From Ancylobacter novellus (GTDB lineage Bacteria > Pseudomonadota > Alphaproteobacteria > Rhizobiales > Methylopilaceae): a DNA stretch of 64,000 nucleotides. Both the position numbers and the translations under genes were made by a program. Shown one piece after another: positions 8,197 through 16,566 of the stretch. The notes beneath the pieces were generated by a model. It did no database searches. It saw only the letters and a list, made by a program, of their open reading frames with translations, and had not been told where the DNA came from. The stretch lies in contig QFPN01000009.1 in NCBI GenBank assembly GCA_003241695.1, positions 115,455 through 179,454 on the forward strand, given 5' to 3'. The first letter of the stretch is position 1, and every line of letters starts with the position of its first letter.

Positions 8197-8212
8197 TGGC
8201 GCGCGCCCTGCA
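8197..8212 (+). promoter_or_regulatory. Sigma-54 (-24/-12) promoter of aioBA
   Basis: TGGCGCGCGCCCTGCA has the invariant GG (8198-8199) and GC (8210-8211) separated by exactly 10 nt, matching the TGGCAC-N5-TTGCA consensus. It lies 52 nt before the aioB start and downstream of the gene for a sigma-54 activator. Confidence 0.82.
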
Positions 8213-8263
8213 AAGCCCTTCCCGCCCGTTCGATGGCACGGGCCAACAACTCGGGAGGGGCTC

Positions 8264-8785
8264 ATGAAGAGCTGCGAGAAACTCGTCGACGCTGGTCGAC
8301 GTCGATTTTTGGCGGGCGCCGGACTGGCGGCGGCCGGAGGTGCGGCCGCGGCTGTGATGCCGACACAGGCCCATGCGGCCTCGCCGGCCGCGCTGGTGAA
8401 GTACCCGTCCAACAGGCTCGGCAACGTGAGCGACCTCAAGCCCGACGAGGCCTTCGACGTCGCCTATCCCGACCAGGACGCGCCCGGCGTGCTGCTGAAG
8501 CTCGGCAAGCGCGTCGAGGGCGGCGTCGGTCCCGACGGCGACATCGTGGGCTTCGCCGCGCTCTGTCCGCACAAAGGTTTCTACATGAACTACCGCCCGG
8601 AGGACCGGACGCTCAATTGCCCCGGGCACTTCTCGCGCTTCGACTGCGAGAAGGGCGGGCAGCAGGTCTGGGGCCACGCGACCCAGAACCTCCCCCAGTA
8701 CGCGCTGCGGGTCGACGAGAAGGGCGACATCTACGCCGAGGGCGTGGACGAGCTTCTCTACGGCCGCCTGTCGAACACGCTCTGA
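8264..8785 (+). CDS. aioB: AioB: Rieske subunit of arsenite oxidase
   Basis: The 173-residue protein begins with a twin-arginine signal (GRRRFLAGAGLAAAGG, about residues 11-26) and is exported folded to the periplasm with AioA. The Rieske [2Fe-2S] ligands are visible as CPHKGF and CPGHFS. The two extra cysteines that form a disulfide in cytochrome bc1 Rieske proteins are replaced by Phe and Gly, as in the alphaproteobacterial NT-26 enzyme. It carries electrons from the Mo centre of AioA towards cytochrome c. The ATG at 8264 follows GGGAGGGG, and aioA starts 10 nt after its stop. Confidence 0.95.
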   Translation: MKSCEKLVDAGRRRFLAGAGLAAAGGAAAAVMPTQAHAASPAALVKYPSNRLGNVSDLKPDEAFDVAYPDQDAPGVLLKLGKRVEGGVGPDGDIVGFAALCPHKGFYMNYRPEDRTLNCPGHFSRFDCEKGGQQVWGHATQNLPQYALRVDEKGDIYAEGVDELLYGRLSNTL

Positions 8786-8795
8786 GGAGGATCCG

Positions 8796-11255
8796 ATGGT
8801 CTACAAGCGCCAGATCGGGCGGCTGCCCATCGTCCCCGCGGACGCCAAGCAGCACAACGTCACCTGCCACTACTGCATCGTCGGCTGCGGCTACAAAGCC
8901 TACACCTGGGACGCCCGCTACGAAGGCGGGACCGATCCGAAAGCCAACGCCTTCGGCGTCGACCTCGCCAAGCAGCAGGTCCAGGACACGGAAGCTTGGT
9001 ACGCCCCCTCGATGTACAACGTCGTCCGCCAGAACGGCCGCGACGTCCACATCGTCATCCAGCCTGACAAGGGCTGCGTGGTGAACTCGGGCCTCGGCTC
9101 GGTGCGCGGCGCGCGCATGGCGGAGATGAGCCACTCGAAGACGCGCGGGACCCAGCTCCAGCGCCTGACCGACCCGCTCGTCTGGCGCTACGGCCAGATC
9201 CAGCCCACGAGCTGGGACGACGCCCTGGACCTCGTCGCCCGCGTGACCGCGGCGGTGATCGCCGAGCAGGGCGAGGATGGCCTCTTCGTCTCTGCCTTCG
9301 ACCACGGCGGGGCCGGCGGCGGCTACGAGAACACGTGGGGCACGGGCAAGCTCTACTTCGAGGCCATGAAGGTGCGGAACATCCGCATCCACAACAGGCC
9401 CGCTTACAACTCCGAGGTCCACGGCTCCCGCGACATGGGCGTCGGCGAGCTCAACAATTGCTATGAGGACGCCGAGCTCGCCGACACGATCGTCTGCGTC
9501 GGCAACAACCCACTCGAGGCCCAGACCAACTACTTCCTGAACCACTGGATGCCGAACCTGAACGGCATGTCGGCGGCCAAGAAGAAGGCCGCGTTCGGGG
9601 ACGAGCCGACCGAGCGCGGCCGCATCGTGTTCGTCGACCCACGCCGGACGGTGTCGGTCAACGCCTGCGAGACCGCGGGCAAGGACAACGTCCTCCACCT
9701 GGCGATCGAGTCTGGAACCGACCTCATCCTGTTCAACGCCTGGCTGACCTACGCGGCCGAGAAAGGCTGGATCGACAGGCCGTTCATCGAGGCCTCCACC
9801 AAGGACTTCGACAAGGCGCTCGCGGCCAACAAGGTCTCGGTCGCGGAAGCCGCGAAGGCGACGGGCCTCTCCGAGGCGGACATCGTCAAGGCGATCACCT
9901 GGATTGCGGAACCGAAGGCCGGAAGCCACAGGCGGCGGACCATGTTCGCCTACGAGAAGGGCCTGATCTGGGGCAACGACAACTACCGGACCAACCAGGC
10001 GCTGGTGAACCTCGCGCTCGCCACCGGGAACGTCGGCCGACCGGGCGGCGGCTGCGTCCGCATGGGCGGCCACCAGGAGGGCTACTCGCGCCCCTCCGAC
10101 GCCCATGTCGGCCGTCCGGCTCCCTACGTCGACAAGCTGCTGATCGAGGGCAAGGGCGGCGTCCACCACGTGTGGGGCTGCGACCACTACAAGACCACTC
10201 TGAACGCCATGGAGTTCAAGCGAGTCTACAAGCAGCGGACCGACCTCGTGAAGGACGCGATGAATTCGGTCCCCTACGGGGACCGCGATGCGATGGTCGA
10301 GGCGATCATGGGCGCGATCCGCAAGGGCGGTCTCTTCTCGGTCGACGTCGACATCGTAACGACCAAGATCGGCGCAGCGGCTCACGTGATCCTGCCCGCT
10401 GCGACCTCCGGCGAGATGAACCTCACCTCCATGAACGGCGAGCGGCGCATGCGGCTCACCGAGCGCTACATGGACCCTCCCGGCCAGGCGATGCCGGACT
10501 GCCTGATCGCCGCGCGGCTCGCCAAGAACCTGGAGCGCGTGTTCCGGACGGCGGGCAAGAACGACGTCGCCGACAAGTTCAAGGGCTTCGACTGGAAGAC
10601 CGAGGAGGACGCCTTCATGGACGGCTACCACGCCCATGAGAGCGGCGGCGAGCACGTCACCTACGAGCGCCTGCGCGCGATGGGCAACAACGGCTTCCAG
10701 GAGCCCGCGACCGGGTTCCAGGACGGCAAGATCGTCGGCACCAAGCGCCTCTTCGCCGACGGCAAGTTCAAGTCGAAGGACGGCAAGGCGACCTTCGCCG
10801 AGACCCCGTGGCGCGGGCTGCAGGCGGCGGGCAAGCAGGCCGAGAAGGACAAGTTCCCGTTCTTGATCAACAACGGGCGCGCGAACCTCGTCTGGCAGAG
10901 CGCCTACCTCGACCAGGCGGACGAGTTCGTGCAGGACCGCTGGCCGTACCCGTTCGTCGAGATGAACCCCGACGACATGGCGGAGCTGAAGCTCGGCGCG
11001 GGCGACCTCGTCGAGATCCACAACGACAACGGCGCGACGCAGGCCATGGCCTACCCGACGCCGTCGGCCAGGCGCGGCCAGGCCTTCATGCTGTTCGGCT
11101 ACCCGACGGGGGTGCAGGGCAACGTGGTGTCGGCGGGCGTGAACGAGTTCGTCATCCCGAACTACAAGCAGACCTGGGGCGCGATCCGGAAGATCTCCGA
11201 CGCGCCCGAGAGCGTCAGGAACGCGAGCTACAAGTCCAAGGAGTACCGGGCCTGA
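8796..11255 (+). CDS. aioA: AioA: molybdopterin catalytic subunit of arsenite oxidase
   Basis: This 819-residue large subunit of the DMSO-reductase superfamily oxidises As(III) to the less toxic As(V). The N-terminal cluster motif is Cys24-X2-Cys27-X3-Cys31, with no fourth cysteine in the usual place, as expected for the [3Fe-4S] cluster of AioA. Long stretches (WGTGKLYFEAMKVRNIRIHN, HNRPAYNSEVHGSRDMG, GRPGGGCVRMGGHQEGY) are characteristic of AioA rather than of Nar or Arr enzymes. Length matches the family (about 820-850). It has no own signal and should be exported with AioB. GAGGAGG lies just before the ATG. No cytochrome c gene follows, unlike many aio operons. Confidence 0.96.
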   Translation: MVYKRQIGRLPIVPADAKQHNVTCHYCIVGCGYKAYTWDARYEGGTDPKANAFGVDLAKQQVQDTEAWYAPSMYNVVRQNGRDVHIVIQPDKGCVVNSGLGSVRGARMAEMSHSKTRGTQLQRLTDPLVWRYGQIQPTSWDDALDLVARVTAAVIAEQGEDGLFVSAFDHGGAGGGYENTWGTGKLYFEAMKVRNIRIHNRPAYNSEVHGSRDMGVGELNNCYEDAELADTIVCVGNNPLEAQTNYFLNHWMPNLNGMSAAKKKAAFGDEPTERGRIVFVDPRRTVSVNACETAGKDNVLHLAIESGTDLILFNAWLTYAAEKGWIDRPFIEASTKDFDKALAANKVSVAEAAKATGLSEADIVKAITWIAEPKAGSHRRRTMFAYEKGLIWGNDNYRTNQALVNLALATGNVGRPGGGCVRMGGHQEGYSRPSDAHVGRPAPYVDKLLIEGKGGVHHVWGCDHYKTTLNAMEFKRVYKQRTDLVKDAMNSVPYGDRDAMVEAIMGAIRKGGLFSVDVDIVTTKIGAAAHVILPAATSGEMNLTSMNGERRMRLTERYMDPPGQAMPDCLIAARLAKNLERVFRTAGKNDVADKFKGFDWKTEEDAFMDGYHAHESGGEHVTYERLRAMGNNGFQEPATGFQDGKIVGTKRLFADGKFKSKDGKATFAETPWRGLQAAGKQAEKDKFPFLINNGRANLVWQSAYLDQADEFVQDRWPYPFVEMNPDDMAELKLGAGDLVEIHNDNGATQAMAYPTPSARRGQAFMLFGYPTGVQGNVVSAGVNEFVIPNYKQTWGAIRKISDAPESVRNASYKSKEYRA

Positions 11256-11301
11256 GGCGTCGGGCGCCGGGATGGCGAACGTCCCGGCGCCTAGCCGTCG
11301 C

Positions 11302-11577
11302 TCACGCCGAGCCCCTCGCGAGGAGCACGTAGCCGAAGAGGACGACGGCCGAGCCGAAGCCCGCGATCCGGAAGGCGTTGCGGGAAGGCCCGCCGACACG
11401 CGCCGCGGCGTAGGCGACGAGCGTTGCGGCCGCCAGCATCGCGACGGGGATGGCGGCCAGCAGGTCCTGGCCGGCGGCGTTGCGCTCGGCTCCCCAGCGT
11501 CCGAGGTCCATCGCCGTCGCCGCCAGGGCGAACGCCGCCATCACGCTCCAAAGGGCTTGTCCGGGCATCTTCGACAT
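11302..11577 (-). CDS. Small three-helix membrane protein, unknown function
   Basis: The 91-residue product starts MSKMPGQALW at 11577, where AGGAG lies five bases upstream. It has three hydrophobic stretches at about residues 7-23, 32-52 and 63-83. It faces the end of aioA and is divergent from arsR, with which it shares a 120-bp intergenic region containing an ArsR-like dyad. It may therefore be arsenic-regulated. No family was recognised. The opposite strand also has open frames here, but this one has the better ribosome site and protein-like hydrophobic pattern. Confidence 0.6.
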   Translation of the reverse strand: MSKMPGQALWSVMAAFALAATAMDLGRWGAERNAAGQDLLAAIPVAMLAAATLVAYAAARVGGPSRNAFRIAGFGSAVVLFGYVLLARGSA

Positions 11578-11653
11578 CTTGCTCCTGCGACCGTGGAAGG
11601 CCGACCCAGCGACCGTGGCCGTTGACCCCGCTTCCCAGCTCATATAACGATAC

Positions 11654-11669
11654 ATCGAGTTTTCTCGAT
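11654..11669. promoter_or_regulatory. Dyad, probable ArsR operator
   Basis: ATCGAG-TTTT-CTCGAT is a perfect 6-bp inverted repeat in the AT-rich gap between the divergent 91-residue membrane protein gene and arsR. It ends 27 bp before the arsR start. Its size and position suit an ArsR/SmtB dimer site that could control both directions. Confidence 0.6.
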
Positions 11670-11696
11670 ATCTAGTCAAAACGTCGAAGGCTGCGT

Positions 11697-12131
11697 ATGA
11701 ACGCCATGACCAAGCCGGGGGCCGGCCCCGCCGACTCCGGACCGATGACCGAGGAGGACGTCTCCGCGGTCGAGGCCCTGTCGGCGCTCGGCCAGGTCAC
11801 CCGGCTGCGCATCTTTCGCATGCTGGTCTCGCGCGCCCCGGAGGGTCTGCCCGCGGGCGTGATCGCCGACGCCGTTGGCTGCCTGCAGAACACGCTCTCG
11901 ACGCACCTCGCGATCCTGTCCCGGGCGGGCCTGGTCAAGGGCGTCAGGGACGGCCGTTCGATCCTCTACAGCGCCGACCTCGAGGGCATGCGCGGCCTCG
12001 TCGGCTACCTGCTGACCGACTGCTGCAACGGTCGCCCCGAGGTCTGCGCGCCGATCTTCGAAACCCTACAGGGGAGCTGCGGATGCGGCCCCCGTCCATC
12101 CGACCGGGAGAAGAACGATGGATGCGACTGA
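11697..12131 (+). CDS. arsR: ArsR arsenic-responsive repressor (first copy)
   Basis: This 144-residue winged-helix repressor has its recognition helix region in CLQNTLSTHLAILSRAGL (about 62-79). C-terminal cysteines Cys109, Cys110 and Cys117 lie in TDCCNGRPEVC, resembling the As(III)-binding set of Acidithiobacillus-type ArsR rather than the alpha-3 CXC of the E. coli protein. As(III) binding releases DNA. It leads arsR-arsC-acr3-arsC, overlapping arsC by 14 nt. The cysteine-rich tail (SCGCGPRPSD) is extra and may also bind metal. The ATG at 11697 has no strong ribosome site. Confidence 0.93.
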   Translation: MNAMTKPGAGPADSGPMTEEDVSAVEALSALGQVTRLRIFRMLVSRAPEGLPAGVIADAVGCLQNTLSTHLAILSRAGLVKGVRDGRSILYSADLEGMRGLVGYLLTDCCNGRPEVCAPIFETLQGSCGCGPRPSDREKNDGCD

Positions 12132-12639
12132 AGCCCAGCGTCCCTTCAACGTGCTGTTTCTCTGCACGGGCAACTCCGCCCGCTCGATCATCGCCGAGTG
12201 CGTGATGAACCGTGAGGGCCAGGGACGCTTCAAGGCGTTCTCGGCCGGGAGCCACCCGCGCGGCGAGGTGAACCCCTTCGCGCTCGACCTGCTGAAGCGG
12301 ACGAACTTCGACGTGTCGGGCCTGCGCTCGAAGTCTTGGCACGAGTTCGCAGAGCCCGGCGCGCCGGAGCTCGATTTCGTGTTCACGGTCTGCGACGACG
12401 CCGCCGGCGAGGAGTGCCCCTACTGGCCCGGACAGCCGATGTCCGCGCATTGGGGGATGGAGGACCCGGCAGCGTTCCAGGGCTCCGACACCGAGAAGGC
12501 AATCGCCTTCGCCGACACGATGCGGATGCTGACGAACCGGATCTCGATTTTCGTCAACCTGCCGCTCAAGACCATCGACAAGCTCTCGCTGCAGCGCCGC
12601 CTCGACGAGATCGGCAAGACCCACCCGTCTGCGGCCTGA
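12118..12639 (+). CDS. arsC: ArsC arsenate reductase, low-molecular-weight phosphatase type
   Basis: The 173-residue protein has the CX5R phosphatase loop Cys16-TGNSA-Arg22 in VLFLCTGNSARS, the active site of thioredoxin-coupled arsenate reductases related to LMW tyrosine phosphatases. A DP pair (MEDPAAF, about residue 118) supplies the general acid. It reduces As(V) to As(III) for export by the adjacent Acr3. It overlaps arsR by 14 nt and acr3 follows after 21 nt. It is longer than the Staphylococcus enzyme and lacks an obvious CX6-7C redox pair, so coupling to mycothiol, glutathione or thioredoxin cannot be settled here. Confidence 0.92.
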   Translation: MDATEAQRPFNVLFLCTGNSARSIIAECVMNREGQGRFKAFSAGSHPRGEVNPFALDLLKRTNFDVSGLRSKSWHEFAEPGAPELDFVFTVCDDAAGEECPYWPGQPMSAHWGMEDPAAFQGSDTEKAIAFADTMRMLTNRISIFVNLPLKTIDKLSLQRRLDEIGKTHPSAA

Positions 12640-12660
12640 TCCACCGAGAAGAACGAGCCG

Positions 12661-13716
12661 ATGTCCCTGTTCGAACGCTACCTGACCGTCTGGGTCTTCC
12701 TCTGCATCGTCGTCGGCGTCGCCCTCGGCTACGTCGCGCCCGGCCTGTTCCAGGCGATCGGCGCGCTCGAGGTCGCCAGCGTGAACCTGCCTGTCGCCGT
12801 GCTGATCTGGCTGATGATCATCCCGATGCTGGTCAAGGTCGACTTCGCGGCGCTCCGCGAGGTCGGCTCGCACTGGCGGGGCATCTCGGTGACGCTGTTC
12901 ATCAACTGGGCGGTCAAGCCGTTCTCGATGGCGCTGCTCGGTTGGCTGTTAATCGGCTGGCTGTTCCGGCCCTACCTGCCCGCCGACCAGATCGACAGCT
13001 ACATCGCCGGGCTGATCCTGCTGGCTGCCGCCCCGTGCACCGCGATGGTCTTTGTCTGGTCGAACCTGACGAAGGGCGACCCGCTCTTCACGCTGAGCCA
13101 GGTCGCCGTCAACGACGCGATCATGATCGTCGCCTTCGCGCCGATCGTCGCGCTGCTCCTCGGCCTGTCGTCGATCACCGTGCCTTGGAACACGCTGATC
13201 CTCTCGGTCGGCCTCTACATCGTCGTGCCCGTCATCGCGGCCCAAGTCCTGCGCTCCCGGATCCTCGCCTCCGGCGGCGAAGCTGCGCTCGGCAAGCTGC
13301 TGTCGGCGCTCCAGCCGCTGTCCCTCGTCGCCCTTCTCGCGACGCTGGTCCTGCTGTTCGCCTTCCAGGGAGAGCAGATCATCGCGCAGCCGGCCGTCAT
13401 CGCGTTGCTCGCCGTGCCGATACTGATCCAGGTCTACTTCAACTCCGGCCTCGCCTACCTGCTGAACCGGGCGACTGGAGAAGCTCACTGCGTCGCCGGG
13501 CCCTCGGCTCTGATCGGGGCGTCGAACTTCTTCGAGCTCGCTGTCGCCGCGGCCATCAGCCTGTTCGGGTTCAAGTCCGGAGCGGCGCTGGCGACCGTCG
13601 TCGGCGTGCTGATCGAGGTGCCCGTCATGCTGTCGGTGGTCTGGATCGTGAACCGCTCGAAGCCTTGGTACGAGGCCCGCGGCGTCCGCGCGGTCGCCTC
13701 GCAGCAGAAGACCTGA
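12661..13716 (+). CDS. acr3: Acr3 arsenite efflux permease
   Basis: This 351-residue protein with about ten membrane helices is of the ACR3 family (BART superfamily). The ACR3 signature LAAAPCTAMVFVWSNLTKGD carries the conserved cysteine needed for As(III) transport and is followed by SQVAVND. It exports arsenite from the cytoplasm using the proton gradient. It sits between two different arsenate reductases that would both feed it. Length is normal for bacterial Acr3. Confidence 0.95.
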   Translation: MSLFERYLTVWVFLCIVVGVALGYVAPGLFQAIGALEVASVNLPVAVLIWLMIIPMLVKVDFAALREVGSHWRGISVTLFINWAVKPFSMALLGWLLIGWLFRPYLPADQIDSYIAGLILLAAAPCTAMVFVWSNLTKGDPLFTLSQVAVNDAIMIVAFAPIVALLLGLSSITVPWNTLILSVGLYIVVPVIAAQVLRSRILASGGEAALGKLLSALQPLSLVALLATLVLLFAFQGEQIIAQPAVIALLAVPILIQVYFNSGLAYLLNRATGEAHCVAGPSALIGASNFFELAVAAAISLFGFKSGAALATVVGVLIEVPVMLSVVWIVNRSKPWYEARGVRAVASQQKT

Positions 13717-13726
13717 GGAGGTCGTC

Positions 13727-14137
13727 ATGACCGACGCCGTCACCATCTGGCACAACCCCGACTGCGGCACGTCCCGCAATACGCTCGCGATGATCCGCGC
13801 TGCGGGCATCGAGCCGACCGTCGTCGAGTACCTGAAGGCGCCGCCGACGCGCGAAGAACTGGCGAAGGCCATCGCAGCCGCCGGCCTGACGCCGCGCGAG
13901 GCCGCGCGAGAGAAGGGCACGCCGTTCGCGGAGCTCGGCCTCGGCGAGGCGTCCGTCACCGACGACGCGATCCTCGACGCGATGCTGGCGCACCCGATCC
14001 TGATCAACCGCCCGTTCGTGTTCACCTCGCGCGGCGTGCGGCTGTGCCGTCCCTCCGAGGTCGTGATCAAGATCCTGCCCGCGCAGTTGGCCGGGGACTT
14101 CATCAAGGAGGACGGCGAGATCGTCCGCGCGGGCTGA
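13727..14137 (+). CDS. arsC: ArsC arsenate reductase, glutaredoxin type
   Basis: The 136-residue protein is of the Spx/ArsC thioredoxin fold. The catalytic Cys13 sits in HNPDCGTSRNTL and the arginine region is LINRPFVFTSRGVRLCRP. These match the E. coli plasmid R773 type that uses glutathione and glutaredoxin. It starts 10 nt after acr3 with GAGGAGG nearby. It is the second arsenate reductase in the operon and evolutionarily unrelated to the LMW-phosphatase type upstream, so the cell can draw on two electron donors. Confidence 0.94.
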   Translation: MTDAVTIWHNPDCGTSRNTLAMIRAAGIEPTVVEYLKAPPTREELAKAIAAAGLTPREAAREKGTPFAELGLGEASVTDDAILDAMLAHPILINRPFVFTSRGVRLCRPSEVVIKILPAQLAGDFIKEDGEIVRAG

Positions 14138-14153
14138 CCGCCGGGCCACAAAG

Positions 14154-14194
14154 TTGACTTCCGTCCATATGTCGATGTACGTCGATATATGGAC
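14154..14194. promoter_or_regulatory. Promoter/operator overlapping the second arsR start
   Basis: TTGACT (14154-14159) could be a -35 box. An 8-bp inverted repeat GTCCATAT (14163-14170) / ATATGGAC (14187-14194) spans the region, and the GTCGAT repeats inside it (14171-14176, 14181-14186) are further potential half-sites. The right arm contains the arsR ATG (14189) itself, so a bound repressor would cover the start codon. Confidence 0.6.
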
Positions 14195-14548
14195 AAGTCA
14201 GAGGTCATCGACGCCTTCGGGGCGCTCGCCCAGCCGACGCGCCTCGACGCGTTCCGCCTGCTCGTGATGCACGAGCCCGATGGGCTTCCGGTCGGCGAGA
14301 TCGCGCGCGGCCTCGACGTCCCCCACAACACCCTCTCGACCCATCTGGCGATCCTCGCTCGGGCCGGCCTCGTGAAGTCGGAGCGCCGGAGCCGCCTTGT
14401 CGTCTACCGCGCGGACCTCGACGCAGTTCAGGGGCTCGCCTCCTTCCTGCTGAAGGACTGCTGCGCCGGGCATCCGGAGGTCGCCGCGGCTTTCGCTGCC
14501 ACGGCCTCGTCCTGCGGTGCAGCGCCGAAGAAAGGCGACCGCTCGTGA
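14189..14548 (+). CDS. arsR: ArsR arsenic-responsive repressor (second copy)
   Basis: This 119-residue ArsR has recognition region VPHNTLSTHLAILARAGL and As(III) ligand candidates Cys91 and Cys92 in LLKDCCAGHPEV, plus Cys109. It is clearly related to the first ArsR (same CC motif) but shorter at both ends. It leads a second transcript with arsH and the MFS exporter and overlaps arsH by four bases (GTGA). The ATG lies inside the predicted operator and has no Shine-Dalgarno, so translation may be from a leaderless or very short leader mRNA. Confidence 0.93.
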   Translation: MDKSEVIDAFGALAQPTRLDAFRLLVMHEPDGLPVGEIARGLDVPHNTLSTHLAILARAGLVKSERRSRLVVYRADLDAVQGLASFLLKDCCAGHPEVAAAFAATASSCGAAPKKGDRS

Positions 14549-15255
14549 CAGAACTTCCGAACCTCGACGAGGCCACGTTCCGGCCGACGGACCTTTCATG
14601 CCTCCACGGACCGCGCTCGACCCATCCGCCGCGCGTGCTGCTGCTTTACGGCTCGCTCCGGCCCGTCTCCTACAGCCGCCTGCTGACGCTCGAGGCCGAG
14701 CGCTTGCTGAAGCGGCTCGGCTGCGAGACGCGCGTCTATGACCCCGCGGGCCTGCCGCTGCCCGATGACGGCCCGGTCGACCACCCGAAGGTCGCTGAGC
14801 TGCGCGAGCTGTCGCTTTGGTCCGAGGCTCAGGTCTGGACCAGCCCCGAGCGGCACGGCGCCATGACGGGCGTGATGAAGTCGCTGATCGACTGGATCCC
14901 GCTCTCGGTCGGTTCGGTCCGGCCCACGCAGGGGCGCACGCTCGCGGTCATGCAGGTCTCGGGCGGCTCGCAGTCGTTCAACGCCGTGAACCAGATGCGC
15001 GTGCTCGGCCGCTGGATGCGGATGCTGACCATCCCGAATCAGTCCTCGGTCGCCAAGGCCTTCCAGGAGTTCGGCGAGGACGGCCGGATGAAGCCGTCGG
15101 CCTATTACGACCGGGTGGTCGACGTGATGGAGGAGCTGGTGAAGTTCACGCTGCTCACCCGCGACGTCTCCGACCACCTGACCGACCGCTACAGCGAGCG
15201 CAAGGAGAGCGCCGCGGCGCTCGAGGCGCGGGTGAACCTGAAGCAGGCCGTCTAG
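14545..15255 (+). CDS. arsH: ArsH NADPH-dependent FMN oxidoreductase
   Basis: The 236-residue flavodoxin-fold enzyme has the FMN/NADPH phosphate-binding loop LYGSLRPVSYSR near residue 35. Other hallmark stretches are SPERHGAMTGVMKSLIDWIP and PTQGRTLAVMQVSGGSQS. ArsH oxidises trivalent organoarsenicals to the less toxic pentavalent forms using NADPH and is usually found in ars operons of Gram-negative bacteria. It starts at a GTG overlapping the arsR stop and is followed by the MFS gene after 3 nt. Confidence 0.95.
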   Translation: MTELPNLDEATFRPTDLSCLHGPRSTHPPRVLLLYGSLRPVSYSRLLTLEAERLLKRLGCETRVYDPAGLPLPDDGPVDHPKVAELRELSLWSEAQVWTSPERHGAMTGVMKSLIDWIPLSVGSVRPTQGRTLAVMQVSGGSQSFNAVNQMRVLGRWMRMLTIPNQSSVAKAFQEFGEDGRMKPSAYYDRVVDVMEELVKFTLLTRDVSDHLTDRYSERKESAAALEARVNLKQAV

Positions 15256-15258
15256 GAC

Positions 15259-16431
15259 GTGAGTGGGGCCTCGACGCCGCCCGGCGGCAGGATCGCGGTC
15301 CTGGTGCTCGGGATCGCCCAGATCGTCTCGTGGGGGTCGAGCTTCTACCTGCTCGCGGTTCTGGCGACGCCGATCTCGGCCGACACCGGATGGCCGCTCG
15401 CCTGGGTGGTCGGCGGCGGGTCGGTCGGGCTGCTCTGCTCCGGCGTGGCGGCGCCCTTCGTCGGCCGCATGATCGACGGCTTCGGCGGTCGGCGGACCAT
15501 GGCGGCCGGCTCCCTGCTGATGGGAGCGGGCCTCGCCGCGGTCGGGTCGTCGACCGGGCTTGCGACCTACCTGCTCGGCTGGGCGGTGCTCGGCTTCGGG
15601 ATGGGCGCCGGGCTCTACGACGCTGCGTTCTCCACGCTCGGTCGCATCTTCGGGGCGTCGGCGCGACGCGCGATCACCAACCTCACTCTGTTCGGGGGCT
15701 TCGCCAGCACGGTCTGCTGGCCACTGTCGGCGCTCGCGGTCGAGCATGTCGGCTGGCGCGGCGCCTGCTTCGCCTATGCCGCCGCGCAGGTGCTCGTGAT
15801 GGCCCCGGCGCTGTTCCTCCTGCTGCCGCGGGAAGCGCGCAAGCCCCCGACAAAGCCTGAGCGTGTCGGCGCTGGAGCGACGACCTCGCGCGAGCGACGG
15901 ACCTTCTGGCTGCTGGCCGCGATCCTGATGGCGAACGGGGCGGTCCAGACGACGATCTCGGTCCACCTGCTGACGATTCTGCAGGCCCAGGGCATGGCGC
16001 TCGCAGCCGCGGTCGCGGTCGGCGCGCTGATCGGTCCGTCGCAGGTCGGCGCCCGCGTGGTCGAGATGCTGGTCGGCGAGCGGCTGCACCCGACCTCAAC
16101 CCTCGCATGGGCCGGAGCGCTGGTCGCGGTGGGCGTGGTGCTGCTCGCGTTCGGCGCGGGGCCCGCCGCGGCCGCCGTCGTGCTCTACGCTGCCGGGAAC
16201 GGTGTCTGGTCGATCGCGCGCGGCACGGTCCCGCTCGCGCTTTTCGGGCCGGAGCGCTACGCGGTCGTCATGGGACGGCTCGCGGCTCCGAACCTCGTCG
16301 TTCAGGCGCTCGCCCCTTTCGTGGCCGGCTTGGCGATCTCACGTGCCGGGAGCGTTGCAACGCTGAGTGCGCTGGCTGTTCTGGCGACATTGAACCTCGG
16401 CGCGACAGCTGTGCTCCTGCGCAGTCGGTAG
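15259..16431 (+). CDS. MFS exporter in the ars operon (ArsK-like)
   Basis: This 390-residue major facilitator protein has about 12 hydrophobic helices. The cytoplasmic loop motif after TM2 is visible as GRMIDGFGGRRTM, and a second half follows a hydrophilic centre near residue 200. It begins at a GTG four bases after the arsH stop and is the last gene of arsR-arsH-mfs. MFS proteins in this position include ArsK of Agrobacterium (arsenite, antimonite and trivalent organoarsenicals) and ArsJ (arseno-3-phosphoglycerate). No GAPDH gene, the partner of arsJ, is present, so an ArsK-like role is more likely. Substrate remains inferred. Confidence 0.8.
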   Translation: MSGASTPPGGRIAVLVLGIAQIVSWGSSFYLLAVLATPISADTGWPLAWVVGGGSVGLLCSGVAAPFVGRMIDGFGGRRTMAAGSLLMGAGLAAVGSSTGLATYLLGWAVLGFGMGAGLYDAAFSTLGRIFGASARRAITNLTLFGGFASTVCWPLSALAVEHVGWRGACFAYAAAQVLVMAPALFLLLPREARKPPTKPERVGAGATTSRERRTFWLLAAILMANGAVQTTISVHLLTILQAQGMALAAAVAVGALIGPSQVGARVVEMLVGERLHPTSTLAWAGALVAVGVVLLAFGAGPAAAAVVLYAAGNGVWSIARGTVPLALFGPERYAVVMGRLAAPNLVVQALAPFVAGLAISRAGSVATLSALAVLATLNLGATAVLLRSR

Positions 16432-16566
16432 CTTGATGAGCTTGCCTGCCAACTGCACCGGGCGCTCGAAGAGAGTTCTCTTGAGATTGAATGCTGCAGC
16501 AAATCCAGACATCAGAGAGACGATACGATGTTGCTGGATAGTGTAATTTCTCGTGGTTGACTCATG

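Noticed and set aside
8613..11399. 928-codon open frame on the minus strand opposite aioB and aioA
   Set aside because: It mirrors the codon pattern of GC-rich aioA, has low-complexity Arg/Val/Gly/Leu composition and no domain; aioA on the other strand has all enzyme motifs.
16432..16566. Left end of the Tn7-like element between the MFS gene and tniQ
   Set aside because: No copy of the GACGCTTCGCACG repeats or a TGT/ACA terminus was seen in this 135-bp gap.
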